From contig OY992837.1 in NCBI GenBank assembly GCA_963921425.1, positions 20,600,630 through 20,664,629 of the forward strand: DNA of 64,000 nucleotides, in the 5' to 3' direction. Positions 1 through 17,045 of the stretch are shown in pieces (the stretch's first letter is position 1; each line of letters begins with the position of its first letter). A program made the translations under genes and the position numbers. The notes beneath the pieces are model-generated. The model saw only the letters and a program-made list of their open reading frames with translations, had not been told where the DNA came from and did no database searches. Source of the stretch: Dryas octopetala. Lineage: Eukaryota; Streptophyta; Magnoliopsida; Rosales; Rosaceae.

Positions 1-427
1 AGGCGAGTGCTAAGGTTATATGCTGAGTGCTTGAGCTCATTAAAGTGGACTGGCCTGTCACTAGTTTAGGTGGGCCGACTTATTGGATCATTTTTAGTGT
101 AGGTTTATTACTTAATTCCTAATTTCCTACTACTAGATAATTAAAACTCTTAGCCATAAATACAATAGTAACATAATTAATCTAAAGGAAAATTCGCAAG
201 TGTTAAGAGTGTCCACAAACGCAAATTAGACTGCTGAGCGCTCGACAACTGTATTTATAATTACCGCTTGATTTTTATTTTATTTTCTACTTGAATCTTA
301 ATATTTGTGGGATTGATTAGGTTTTATATATAGTGTGTTTTAGGAGATTTATTAGTTGAAGATATATTTTTTTTTAGAAGAAAAAACTAAAGTTTCTTAA
401 GAACCAAGATTATTTTCTTGATTTAAC
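1..427. other. AT-rich intergenic DNA, nothing recognised
   Basis: I see no open reading frame with coding character, no RNA gene and no clear repeat boundary in this stretch. It is AT-rich with a poly-T run near 367-375. It may hold the 3' untranslated region of the minus-strand reading-frame fragment that ends at 428, but no polyadenylation signal is decisive. Confidence 0.4.
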
Positions 428-746
428 CTACTCTAATGATCTGACCTCCTCCTTTGGGCAATTAATCATAAAGCATGCTTGAAGAAAGTCTTCCACGATA
501 AAAGACAAATAATTTGTATCTACAGCAAGTTGCACACCATGTTTGACTTCTATGAAATCCAAAACAATAAACCCTTGAGTCCTCAACTGATAACGTAGTT
601 TGCTCATCTGAGATGTAGTCATTCTTGATTCAATAAGGAAAACTACAACATGCTTATTGTCAATCTGCTCCATACCTAAATATTTTTTTCCTTGCTTAAA
701 GGCTACATGTTTGTGGGTAAACCCACACCGATCCAACAGCCAATCC
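428..746 (-). CDS. Unrecognised reading-frame fragment abutting an LTR
   Basis: A minus-strand frame of about 106 codons ends in a stop at 428 and stays open up to position 746. There it runs into what looks like the start of an LTR (TGGTTGGACACG at 747). No ATG lies near the upstream end; the frame opens only with GTG inside the LTR-like sequence, so if it is coding it is the 3' end of a gene whose 5' part was removed or displaced. Composition is ordinary for a soluble protein, with motifs such as KKYLGMEQIDNKHVVVF and FIVEDFLQACF. I do not recognise the family. It could equally be part of a decayed transposon or a chance frame. Confidence 0.25.
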
Positions 747-1876
747 TGGTTGGACACGTGGCTGATCAGACTTTGACCTCCACGTCATCATTGCTCAGCA
801 CTTCCTCCGCCAGCTCAGACCGGGTCTCTACGCCGAGCCTTCCATGTTCGGTCCGAGCCGAACCAATGTACTTCCAGGGGAACGAATGTCAATCTTTCCA
901 CGGTCTTCTCAGATCGGTTCGGCTCGGCACTAAGGAAATCTCCTCCGAGCCCTGGCGTCGGCCAGTTGGGGCTCGGAGAGACCCCCTATCTTTTGGATCG
1001 GCTCGGTCTGAAATCCCATGCCCGATCCGATCACACATAGACTTCATGCATACGCATAAGGATATACGTTCGGCTCGGCTCGGCTCTCCGCCGCCATTCC
1101 CAGGATGAGCACGTTGGGATGAACCACCACACTTGAATGCACCTGACACAAATTTTCTGACAGATAGAATATCCAGTCTGCATTCATGACTACTGGGGGA
1201 GTTTGCCTGAACCTTCCAACCTTGCATTTAATGGAGCATTCATTGCAGCATTGAATGCTGAGGAGGTGAGCAGCTGTACATGCAACTAGTTCTGACCAGG
1301 CGCGTGGGTCACTGGCAACCATTCATTCAAATGCAGGTAACTTACCCATCAGGTTTTCCTTTGCTTATATATATCAACCCATATGTGCAAAAACCAACAT
1401 TATCAACCTATCCACAAACACTTACACAAAAATTCCCACTCACCAAAGAGCCTACCCAACTTGCTGAGAATAACCCAGAACATTTGCCTTGTTCTTCCTA
1501 TTCTCCCAAGTTCATCCTCTGTTCTTCCTCATCCACCATCAAACACCATCACTGATTTCATCATCGGAGTATGTTTGGCTGGTACCACACCGGTCCATCT
1601 CCTTTGATCTTGTTTCTTTTGCAGGAAGATCTCAATCAACATCCACTTCATCATCCAGCAAAGCATCTGATCAGCCAGATCAGCATTTCTAAGTTGTTGC
1701 ATCTACCTTACGAGAATTTGCATCAACAGATTGGCGCCGTCTGTGGGAAGATCGACTTCAGCCGTTGTGTTCATCACCGCAAGTGCTAAGCTCTTCCTTC
1801 ACACAAGTCATCATGACTTCAGCCAGATCAACATTTCTAAGTTGTTGCATCTACCTTACGAGAATTTGCATCAACA
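747..1876 (+). mobile_element. Collapsed Gypsy-type LTR retroelement: LTR, primer-binding leader, LTR 3' tip
   Basis: Position 1729 onward reads TTGGCGCCGTCTGTGGGAA, the leader found just inside the 5' LTR of many plant Ty3/Gypsy elements. The sequence before it (747-1728, about 980 bp, starting TGG and ending in CA) is therefore best read as the 5' LTR. Only about 90 bp of internal sequence remain. Then a 57-bp segment identical but for one base to the last 57 bp of the LTR (1672-1728) recurs at 1820-1876. The element thus seems to have lost its coding region and most of its 3' LTR. The LTR is unusually GC-rich for this window (GCTCGG-rich around 820-1100). No matching target duplication was seen. 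Confidence 0.55.
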
Positions 1877-2980
1877 CTACATAATACTAAGTAGGCTTAG
1901 GAAAAGACCTGTCACATAACACTCAATAAAAACAAAAACTAGAGTTTATGATAAAACTCTAGAAAATATCAAGAAAGGGACAACCCCTGTCTAAGATCAA
2001 GAAATGGACCTTATGAAGTAAAATGACAAATCACTAGCCTGCGGCGCCCTGAGATACTAAGACCACCGCAGAAGAAAATTTAGAGTTTTTTCTTCTCTAG
2101 CGGCTAGGGTGTTTTTTTGCTTTTTTTTTTTTTTTTTTCTTCTCCCCTCCGATTTATAAATGATTTAAAATAAGTGTTTTTGATTGAGAATATATAATGA
2201 GCTGCAGGTGCAGTAAAATTGTAGATGCAGCTGCTTAGCACTCCACACATCCTGTAGAGATCGAGTTTGACGATAATTTTTATCCTAAAACTTAATAATG
2301 CACCTGAGTATCCTGCTAGGTGATTAAATTCATAATTTTAGCCTGAAAGTTAAAAGACGCTTTTAACTTTGGCCTTAAGAAAAAACTTTAATCTTTTATA
2401 TATCATATAAGTTATATAACTATATAATTAAGCACTGCATAGAATATATTTTTTTCTTTTATAGCCCATGAGGCTACAGCAGAGAATCCGGCTGGAAAAC
2501 AAAAAAATTTAAAAAAAGAAGCAAATTGTGAGTCACATTTTAACTTTAATTGAACTGTGATGACACGCATGAAGATTCGGAGGAGCGTCACACAGTCGTC
2601 GGCAGCTTCCTTTGAATTTACATATATACCCTTGGTTTTGTGCGTTTGTTGGCCCATACCTAATCCTCTGTTTCGTTTATTGGCCATATATAAGTATATA
2701 ACCACATGATTTACACTTTGGCCAAAAAAAAAACCACATGATTTACACGTACACACCATACCCAATAATGTTTGGTTTCAAATCTGGTATGCTAACTAGC
2801 ATATGTGTTCGTCAGGCAAGGTACGTACGTGGCATTTCGGTCATTTTGGGTCCCATTGCATTGAAAAATAAAAGCCAATAATTAATAATGATGTAACCCC
2901 ATGACCCTGACATTGAAGGAAGGAGCGGAGAAGCAACCTTAGAAAGTGTGAAGGAGGCAAATCCAAAGCATTCAATAAGC
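1877..2980. other. Intergenic and promoter-side DNA upstream of the NIMIN-like gene
   Basis: No gene is visible. The stretch holds a poly-T run (about 2117-2139) and AT-rich sequence. Between 2560 and 2600 there is a TGACA motif and, about 20 bp on, GCGTCA (the complement of TGACG). Such TGACG-type motifs bind TGA bZIP factors in salicylate-responsive promoters, but the spacing is not that of a classical as-1 element, so this is only a hint. Confidence 0.35.
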
Positions 2981-2990
2981 CTTCAGAATA

Positions 2991-2999
2991 TATATAAAA
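2991..2999 (+). promoter_or_regulatory. TATA box of the NIMIN-like gene
   Basis: TATATAAAA lies about 50 bp upstream of the ATG at 3048. With the usual 25-35 bp spacing this would give a very short 5' leader of about 20-25 bases. Confidence 0.5.
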
Positions 3000-3047
3000 G
3001 CTGAAAGTGAAACTACCCCTTGGCCCTTTCCAAGGAATATCGATCAC

Positions 3048-3566
3048 ATGGAGAATATTGAGAGCAAGAATAAGAGGAAGAAGATGAGTAGCAGCAGCAG
3101 CGTTGTTGTTGTTGTTGATGATGAAGATGAAGATGAAGATAATATTAGTGAAGAAGAGAAGATAGAAAAGTTCTTCGCTCTCATCAAGAACATTCGCGAA
3201 GCTCGTGAACGGTTGATGAATGGGCGCTGCTCAGCAGCCTCAAATGCAGAAAATCATGACGATGAGCTTAACATGATGAGAAACAAGAAGAAGATCAAGA
3301 AAGTAGTAGAGGAAGAAGATCGAGATGATCATGAGAAGCCCATAGCTTCTGCACCACTTTGGAAGAAGCCTTCGATATGTCATCATCAGCATGAAGATTT
3401 AGTAGTACTGAATGATCATAAAGAGGGTCAGTTCAAAATCCCTCCAGCTGTGACCTCTGGCTCTGGGACTGCTAGTACTAGTACCACTGCTTCTCAACGT
3501 AGAAGAGTTCATGAGAAAGAAAACAGTAAATTAGAATGTAATTTAGATCTTAGGCTTTCTCTATGA
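3048..3566 (+). CDS. NIMIN-like NPR1/NIM1-interacting protein
   Basis: A single-exon 172-residue protein. It has a basic cluster KNKRKK (residues 7-12), a poly-Ser/Val stretch, an acidic run of Asp/Glu (24-31) and then EEEKIEKFFALIKNIREAR (35-53). That segment matches the conserved region of NIMIN/NRR proteins, which bind the salicylic-acid co-activator NPR1. A second basic cluster, RNKKKIKK, lies near residue 80, and the protein ends in LDLRLSL, an LxLxL-type EAR motif that recruits TOPLESS co-repressors. The family acts in the nucleus, where it dampens NPR1-dependent PR gene expression. The start was chosen because the ATG follows a TATA box and no upstream in-frame ATG exists. Low-complexity tracts such as (GTT)n and (GATGAA)n encode the early residues. 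Which NIMIN subtype it is cannot be settled here. Confidence 0.8.
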   Translation: MENIESKNKRKKMSSSSSVVVVVDDEDEDEDNISEEEKIEKFFALIKNIREARERLMNGRCSAASNAENHDDELNMMRNKKKIKKVVEEEDRDDHEKPIASAPLWKKPSICHHQHEDLVVLNDHKEGQFKIPPAVTSGSGTASTSTTASQRRRVHEKENSKLECNLDLRLSL

Positions 3567-3738
3567 GTACTGTACTATATCACTATCAGTAGGTGAAACG
3601 TTTAGTACGTATATGTGGGAATTATGTAAGTTTGATTTGATGTCTGTGAGTTTGTGGTTAGAATTTGGTCCATGGGTCCAGGCCCGTCCATATCTTCCAA
3701 GTAATTGATATAATCTGTCGTTGATGTTGATGATGATT

Positions 3739-3762
3739 ATATATATATATATATATATATAT
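3739..3762. repeat. (AT)n microsatellite
   Basis: A run of about twelve AT dinucleotides just 3' of the NIMIN-like gene, next to the start of a foldback element. Confidence 0.8.
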
Positions 3763-3766
3763 AAAG

Positions 3767-4562
3767 AATGCTCTAAAATTAGTTATTAATATAATACAAA
3801 ATTAACCACCTTATTGGGTCTACTGCACAATGTAATTTTAAAATTCAAACTATTTATTTTTTAAGCCATACTTAAAAGATCATTCATGTAAAAAATCTTC
3901 AAAATCGAAAATTATTTAGCCATTTGATTATATTAACAACTATTTATATGTTTTTATTGAAAATACTGATCGTCTATTTATTTGATTTCAATTAGATGAC
4001 TACATGATTTTTGATTTAATTAATTTTTTGTAATGATGATCTTTGAAGTATAACCTAAATAATTGGTGGTTCGGATTATAAAATTAGTGATGTGGTGGGC
4101 CCAAAAGCATAGTTAACTTCGTATTAACTTGCTAACTAGCTAGCTTTATATACAAAGACTAACTGGTTCCTAAGACTAACTGGTTAGTAAGTTAATACAA
4201 AGCTAACCACCATGTTGGGCCCACCACACAATGTAAACTCAAAATCCGAACCGTTTATTTTTTAAGCCCTACTTCAAAGATCATTCTTGTCAAAAATCTC
4301 CAAAATCGGAAGTCATTTAGTCATTTGAGTATAACAACAATTATTTATATACTTTTATTGAAAACACTGATCGTCTATTTATTTGATCTCAATTAAATGA
4401 TTAAATGATTAAATGATTTCCAATTTAGTTAATTTTTTGTAATGATGATTTTTGAAGTATGACCTAAATAATTGACGGTTTGGATTATGAGATTAATTAT
4501 GTGGTGGTCTCAAAAACATGATTAGCTTCGTATTAACTTGTTAATTAGTTAATTTTATGGCA
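3767..4562. mobile_element. Dimer of foldback (MITE-like) elements, CCGAACCGT family
   Basis: Two related units of roughly 380 bp lie in tandem (about 3767-4150 and 4178-4562). Each begins with TTAGT/TAACTGGTTAG-like sequence followed by AACCACC..TTGGG. Each contains CAAACTATTTA or CCGAACCGTTTATTTTTTAAG and closes with the inverted version (GGTTCGGATTATAAAATTAG; GTGGTGGGCC; GCTTCGTATTAACTTG). The inverted arms span most of each unit, so both can fold into long hairpins. No coding capacity is seen. A non-autonomous DNA transposon, duplicated in place or inserted twice, is the simplest reading. Confidence 0.6.
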
Positions 4563-5614
4563 CTCCTCTATATATATATATATATATATAGGATCGGACC
4601 ATGAGGCATATAGTTTAACAAAGATTTTGATAATCCTTTTAAGCCTCTAAATCTTAAGAAATCTAAGGGACTGAATTCACTCGTTAAATGACATGACATT
4701 ATAATTATAATAAATAAAAGAAAAAACTAAATAAGAGAAATTGATAAAAAAAAAAAAAAAAAAAAAAAAGCTCCATAGTTTCAGTCAGACGGAACGACAT
4801 TAGAGGAAGGGAGAACGGTGACGTCGCGGGAGAAAGAAGGGCGATGCTGCGAGAGGGAGAGAGAAAGGCACCGCCGCGAGAGGGAGGGAGAACGGTGACA
4901 CCACCTATATATATACTCTGGATCGGAATTGCCGCTTCCACTTTGCTGCTGATTGAGTCTTGGTATTTTTAGGTATATGAATCTTCCTTTTAACTCTATT
5001 AGTAGAACCATGATCCTCCTTAATATATTTATATTTTTTGATAATTTACTACAAATTGACCTAGATGAGTAAAAATTGAGTTTCTGAGTTGCATGTACTA
5101 TAGGCTTTAAATTTAGCTAATTTTCTGATCTTTAGGTTTTAAATTGATTTTTTATTTTTATAATTTTTGGTGTTCTGTATGTGGTATGGTGAAATAACGG
5201 GGATGAGAAACTAATACCTTGCTCAATTGATGAAGGAGATCGAGTAGAGTGAGATTAACCTAGAAATATATCATGGCTAAGGCCTGAACAAAGAATGAAG
5301 AATTATCATCACCCATGAAAAGAGTTCTAGCTATTCCCAAGTTCTTTACTCCGAGTTTGACTCTCAATTGCAACCACTAGGCATGCACCCTGTAAACCCG
5401 AACCACAGTCTTCCTCTACAACAAAAATTCACCAATAAGGACCCTTTTAATTCCACCAGATAATTTTCTTTTCCATATTCTTTTTGTTTTTTTGAGTTTG
5501 TTCAGGTACTAATTTGGTCGGCTTTTGTAAGTTGTTTGTTTTTTCTTTTTTGACACACATAATTTGGTTTTCCAACTTACTCTCTTTTCTTATCTCTAAA
5601 AAGTAGATTTTTAT
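4563..5614. other. Intergenic DNA with TA repeat, poly-A and a GA-rich patch
   Basis: Holds a short (TA)n run (about 4570-4590), a long poly-A run (about 4746-4769) and a GAGAGGGAG-rich patch (4800-4910). The minus-strand frames over the GA-rich patch are low-complexity and have no conserved motif. No gene is supported. Confidence 0.4.
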
Positions 5615-6222
5615 AACAGAAAAATTTACAAACATGACACATATTTTGATGGTAGTTTCATTCTAGGATATTAATTTTGATTTGTGTTAAGGAATGACAT
5701 ATATTTTCATTTTGTGTCAATTAAGAACTATTTTTTTTTTTTTTTCAGTTTTTATCTCAACTTTGACCTAAAGTTGGACCCATCAAAACTCCACCAAATT
5801 TAAAAAAATTATATTGGGTTTAAAAATATGCATATCTTCTTTACAACCATATAAAGATTACCCAAATCAGATCTCTACAACTCCAGATAATCAACCCCAA
5901 AGTAGGGTACCCAAAATTGTCTGATTTTCTAAATTTTTTTCCAGAGGTCCGATTGGACAGTTTCGGGTACCCTATTTTTGGGCTAATTATTTGGAGTTGT
6001 AGATGTCCGATTTGAGTGATCTTTATATGGTTGTAAAGAGGAGATGTATAACTTTAAACCAAGTATAAGTTTGCTAAATATATTTGAAGGAGTTTTGATG
6101 GGTCCAATGTTGAGCCAAAGTTGAGATAAAATAAAGTCTTTAATCGACACAAAATAAAAGTATGCGTCCTTCATTAACACGAACAACCATCAAAATATGT
6201 GTCATATTTGTAAATTTTTCCT
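5615..6222. mobile_element. Foldback element of about 0.6 kb
   Basis: The left end (AAATTTACAAACATGACACA, then TATTTTGATGG) recurs inverted at the right end (CCATCAAAATATGTGTCATA, then TTTGTAAATTT). The inner arms also match in inverted orientation: TTTATCTCAACTTTG with CAAAGTTGAGATAA; TTGGACCCATCAAAACTCC with GGAGTTTTGATGGGTCCAA; TGGTTGTAAAGA with TCTTTACAACCA. The arms are nearly the full half-length. It has no coding sequence and reads as a MITE or foldback transposon. Confidence 0.7.
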
Positions 6223-8465
6223 TTAAAATGCACCCCTATTCGAGAATTTGATAGAGCAGTGAAGTTTAGGAGCTAACTGTGTAAGCCATAGCTTTGTGTG
6301 TTTCATATTTAATTCACGCGCCTATATAGTCATAGCTTTGTGAGTTTATCTTTATCATGATAATCTTGATGATGGCATCATACTTCTAAATTGAAATAAA
6401 GCTCATGTTATTAAGGTATAATACATACACAGTTAGATGTTTAAATTTTGAATGTAAGAAATAGGCACAAATTCTGGACATGTTTATTCTAAGTAGTGTG
6501 GTTAAAACGACTCATGTTATAATGGTATAAATACATGCAAATTAGTACCATATATGACATTATATTTGTTGGCTTTTTTTTATTTTCAAGAATAAGCAGT
6601 ACTCCTAAAATGCTTCTTCAATCTATCAAACAAGTTTTTGTAGTCCATAATCGTTTAATTAATTATTTTGTCTTAGCCTCCTAATATTCGTTTAATTAAT
6701 TAACTAATTAATCTACTTATTTTCTAAGTAGATTAATTATTTAATTAATTATTTTAAAAAAGATTATGTCAAATGACCATTCCAAATTAATCACTTAACT
6801 TATATGGATTTACTAATACATTTAGCTCGCCAAGACCAAGAAAACTCATGTGGTTTGAGGTCGCATCGTCGCTAGAGATGTGAGATCACTGCTGTTGCAG
6901 CATTGACTTTGGCGGCTTGTTGCGCCGCTATTAGTGGTCAGATTGTCGAGATAAGGGTACTAGAAGGTCGGCGCTGTCAAGAGCTTTCTGACGAAACAAG
7001 ATCGCTGGAATATCCCGTGATGATGCTTTGTTAACCCGGGGGTCTGCTTGTAAGAAAACCCTGCGTGGAATTGGTCACATGAAGGGTAGTACTCGAATCA
7101 ATCCACCATGCATAAGTAGATAAATAAAAATAAAGCAACTTTTCAGGCACCAGGGCATAGTGATTACATTCCTTCACTCCTTAAAAAACCGAAGCTTTGA
7201 ACCAAATGTTGTATCACATGACGGCGAAATCACTCACGTGCAGTTCGTTCTCAGTAGCCTACGTCCTTTCGGAACCTAGGAATGAATCTATGTTCAGAAA
7301 AAAGCCCAGCTCGCTAACTCCTATCATCAAGAACTATTCTCCAGAGGGGGCCCCTCTTCTTAGGGAAAGAATGGGGTGGGATCCGATGTCGGACGAAGAA
7401 GAAATGGCTCGTCAAAGTAGAGAGAAGAGGAGAGAGAGAAGGGGAGGGAGAGAAAAACACAGAGGAGTGAGAGAGAGATGCATGAAGAAGAGGAAGACCA
7501 GCTAGCTAGTTTTTAAAATATTTGACCCACAAATTATCATTTTGCCCCTCAACTTCAAATGCACATAATTTCATCTATGCAACTCCAATTTGCGATCCAT
7601 TTTAGCCTACGCGGTGGTGAGCATGAGCTCTATCCAACCAAACCAAAATTAGAAAATTTATAGATATCATTCAATTAATTCTCTTTGTAAACCAGAACTT
7701 TTATGTTAAATGCATAAACATTCATATTCTTAAATAATTCACCAATCATGAATCCAGGTCAAAAAAAGTTCTGAAAAATCCTATGAGCTCCTTTCAACTT
7801 GTACTATTTTTCTACTGCCTAAACTTCAAATTTTAAGTCTTCGAAACTTATCCAATTTAATTTATATGTATCCAAATAATTTCCAATAAATTCTTAATGA
7901 CTTAAATTAATTCATGAAAAATCCTTATAAGTTCCAATAATTTCTCCATAAAATCCAAAACTTATTATCGTCTCCAAATTAATTTATTAAAATTTTCTTG
8001 GGTCCCATAATTAAACTTTCCTTTTTGTTTCTTAGATTCACATCTAATAAAATTTTAAATATATAAGTAGATAAAGAAAAGGAAATTACTCGAGGGTTTG
8101 ATTTCTAATATTTTTAAAAATGGTCAATGTCTTTAATGAAAAAAAAAGGTTCGTTTTCAAAATTTTTCGTAAAAAAAAAAAAACCAAAAATTATATTTTT
8201 TGGCCGTGTTGTAATATGATTTGGCATTCTTAAAATATAGGATGGTCATGCATACAGCAAATCACCTCCGCATCTCCTCCGTTATTTCACTCCGCGCGCA
8301 AGAGATCCGATCCGAAGTGCTATTTCATTCTCTATCCTCTCCTCCTCCTCCTCCTCCTCCTCCTCCTCCAGAGGCCCTGATCATATTTTCTTCAGACTCT
8401 CCGTCTTCTTCTTCATTTCAACCCCTCAGAAATCAAATCCCCTCCGACTAAATCAAGAATTCAAG
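6223..8465. other. Intergenic DNA and 5' leader of the delta-COP gene
   Basis: No recognisable gene. A plus-strand frame at 7197-7505 (102 codons) sits in a GA-rich stretch, lacks known motifs and starts at a non-ATG codon, so it is left out. From about 8240 the sequence turns pyrimidine-rich, with a (CTC)n run, and is probably the transcribed leader of the gene whose ATG is at 8466. Confidence 0.4.
8337..8369 (+). repeat. (CTC)n microsatellite in the delta-COP leader
   Basis: About ten or eleven CTC triplets lie about 100 bp upstream of the delta-COP start codon. Such pyrimidine tracts are common in plant 5' untranslated regions and vary in length between individuals. Confidence 0.8.
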
Positions 8466-14279
<5,814 letters not shown>

Positions 14280-15584
14280 CTGGTTTGGGGTGCCTCTGTT
14301 TGCAACTAGATTATCAATTTCACAACATTTTTGGATATGGATTGAATTCTAAATTAGCAATTTCTTTGACGGTGTTTTCCCCCTACTCAATTTGAGATGA
14401 AGGATGCCAGAGATATATTTTTATAAATTTGAACCTAATGTTCTTAGAATGCTTATACAATCTACAGTCTTTCATAGTGTATCTGTCAGACTTTGGAGTT
14501 TGGACTTTAAATCTGCATATCATTAAGTACATCTGCCAGTTTTTATCCCGAGTAAGATATTTTGGTGCCCCCACTTTTGCTTTTCAAATGGGATAGTATT
14601 TGTTTTTCAGATTTCATCTAAATGCAGAAACTTTTATCCCAACTTTATAAATTTCAATTGATATGTCAATTTTTAGTTACAACTCGGTGCCAAGTTGGAA
14701 TCCAACGTTACTGAGATCAAATTTGCATCAAAAAAGTCTGGATCTGAGACGGTTTAAGATAAATAGGCGTGACCACTTGAAACTGAGTGAATTACTACAA
14801 ATAATTCACAAGTTTAACTCGTATAAATTCAGACTTTTAACTTAGCAATGTCAATCTTAGAGTGCTTTTTTTCATTCTCGAATCATCCATACTTGGTTCA
14901 AATGAGTTTGTATGTGTGAATTCTTTATGTTAATCTTACATAAAAAACTTTTCATACGTACATGATTCCTTATATGATTCCAGATTCTTGTATATCCGTC
15001 CGAACAAGTTTTTTTGTATAGGACTGGCATAGAGATGTATGCCATTTGGTCGGTTCGGATCGGTATTGGGGCATATCAAAATCAAATTGAAAATTTTGGT
15101 ATTTTTTTATTTCGTTTTCTTTCAGTTTCGGTATTTTTGGTAAACTTTGGGTTTTGGTTTAATTTTGGTAATTTTGGTGCCTAATACTTTCGGTTTAGCT
15201 TCAGTTTATTTTTAGTATATTTTATGTTTATTTTCGGTTTAATTATAATAATACTAATTATATACTAATATAAATTGTAATTTAATTAATGAAAAATTTT
15301 AGGCAAAAGACTCCAATTATAACCCATGATGCACATGAGGATATGAATTTCACTGTGTCAACTGTGTACTAAAACTTTTATTTTGTGTTAAGTAAGGATA
15401 TTCCGTCAGCTCTGTTATAACTTATATTAAAATTTGAACATGTGCCAAACACATGACCAATTTTTTAGGACAAAAACGTCTCTTTGCTTAAAAAATAATT
15501 TTAGAAAAGTTAAAAATTAAATTAAAAGGATTATAAAATTAAACTAAAAAAACTTAATTATAAAAAAGTAAAAAATTAAAATAG
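14280..15584. other. 3' flank of delta-COP and repeat-like AT-rich DNA
   Basis: The first few hundred bases are probably the delta-COP 3' untranslated region. From about 15040 the sequence is built of TTTCGGTTTNGGT-type words (TTTTGGTAATTTTGGTG, TCGGTTTAGCTTCAG), typical of a dispersed plant repeat. A related stretch recurs near 56640-56800. No gene is supported. Confidence 0.4.
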
Positions 15585-16610
15585 TAAATTACATATAAAT
15601 CAATACAACATTTAAAAATTTCATAATAGTCAAAATACAATTTGGGTTTCCATAATGGTCACATGCACATATTTGCTAATTACATAATAGTCAATGAGCC
15701 AATCCCAATTTAGGTGGCCCTATACTATTCCTAGTGTTAAATTACTATCATACCCTTCAAAAATATTTTGACTCAATTTAAAAAATGGTGAATGTCACAC
15801 AATCAAAACGGTAACGGTGTGACATTTTCCAATTAAAAAAAGTAATTGTGTGATAGTTACCATTTCAAAAAGTATGTGATTGTTATTGACTTATATGTAA
15901 TTTTAAAAATTGGACATTGGTGATATCAGCAGCAGGTCAGCACAGTGACAAGATTCGTAAATTCTTTTGTGGCTCAATTATAAAATACACCCACAAACTA
16001 TAGGTGATGTTTCAGATTGATCCATGAACAAAAAAATGTTTCAAATTGGTCCACTAACTAATAGAAAGTTACAAAATAGCACATCCATAATGAATTTTGT
16101 GAAAAAAAAAAAAAAAGTTAAATGCTACTTTGGACAATGATGACGTGGATTTTTTGAATGATATGGACACCAAATTTGCTCCACATAGATTAATACTGAT
16201 TAAAAAAAACTAACAAAACTTTTAAACAATCTAAAAATAAAATTAAATATGACATCATTAATCCATGTGGTTTAAATTTGGTGTCCACATCATTCAAAAA
16301 ATCTACGTCAGCACTATTTACACTGGTATTTAACGTTCTTATTAACGAAATTTGTAATAGATGTGTTATTTTGTATATTTCTATTAGTTAGTATACTAAG
16401 CTGAAATAATTTTTTTATAGACCAATATGAAATACCCCCCGATAGTTGGTGGGTGTATTTGTAATTGAGCATTTTTTTTTTTTAGTTGTCAATTCACATA
16501 GTTTCTCTTAACTTCATGTCAATAATGACTATTATGATATTTTGAAAAAGTTTATTGACTAATTTATAATATTAAAAATATTTATAGAGTTTTTTGTAAT
16601 TGACCCAAAT
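15585..16610. mobile_element. Nested foldback elements
   Basis: An inner foldback of about 500 bp (roughly 15970-16480) has long inverted arms. AATTATAAAATACACCCACA pairs with TGGGTGTATTTGTAATT, GTTACAAAATAGCACATC pairs with GATGTGTTATTTTGTA, and TTGAATGATATGGACACCAA pairs with TTTGGTGTCCACATCATTCA. Flanking stretches at about 15600-15700 (CATAATAGTCAAAATAC) and 16520-16600 (AATGACTATTATGATATTTT) are also inverted copies of each other. This suggests an outer foldback that received the inner one. No coding sequence. Confidence 0.55.
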
Positions 16611-16721
16611 TAAAAAAAAAAGAATTATAAAAAAATAAAACTAACCACTTCACCTCGGTCCCTCTCTCCGGCCACTAGCCTTCGATACCCCGTCTTGGCG
16701 ATCACTCTCCTCACTGCCAAT

Positions 16722-16768
16722 TTTCTCTCTTTCTCTCTCTCTTTCTCTTTCTCTCTCTCTCTCTCTCT
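16722..16768 (+). repeat. CT-rich microsatellite
   Basis: Runs of CT and CTTT lie just upstream of the truncated reading frame that follows, as is usual in plant 5' leaders. Confidence 0.75.
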
Positions 16769-16808
16769 ATCACTCTCACTCTAATTCTCTCTTTCTCCTT
16801 TATGCCAA

Positions 16809-17045
16809 ATGCACCCCATCACCACCACCACGTGCCCTTCCCCCTCCTCCTCACTAGATCCACGCGCGCGGCCGCCAAAACCACTCCCCTCCTCCTCTTC
16901 TTCCGCCACTACGCACTTCTCCAAGTCCACATCCAACCCATCAAAACCAAAGTCCAACACCTGCATCGTCGACATCGCGAAGAAGAACTTACCACCCATG
17001 TCCACGCTAGCCATGATCGACGAGTCCGAGAACATGGGCCTGCAG
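16809..17045 (+). pseudogene. 5' gene fragment cut off by an LTR start
   Basis: After a CT-rich leader, a frame opens at ATG 16809. It runs through a Ser/Pro/Thr-rich N-terminus into a more conserved-looking segment (CIVDIAKKNLPPMSTLAM, IDESENMGLQC) that breaks off exactly where TGTCACACCCC begins at 17046. The remaining codons up to 17108 are retroelement sequence. The Ser/Pro-rich start could be an organelle-targeting peptide or simply disordered. I do not recognise the product. An overlapping frame from 16802 (poly-His, Arg-rich) looks like a shadow. The 3' remainder of the gene is not found in the window. Confidence 0.4.

Noticed and set aside
692..1322. Frames on both strands of the LTR at 747-1728
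   Set aside because: Overlapping frames in all directions over GC-rich LTR sequence, with no conserved motif.
2560..2600. as-1-like salicylate-responsive element upstream of the NIMIN-like gene
   Set aside because: TGACA and TGACG-type half sites are present, but orientation and spacing do not match the classical as-1 element; kept only as a hint.
2412..2765. 117-codon minus-strand frame upstream of the NIMIN-like gene
   Set aside because: Starts and ends in AT-rich repeats, has no domain and no codon bias; probably chance.
7197..7505. 102-codon plus-strand frame with an Arg/Glu-rich end
   Set aside because: Begins at a non-ATG codon and its tail is GAGAGA-type low complexity; no known motif and no promoter seen.
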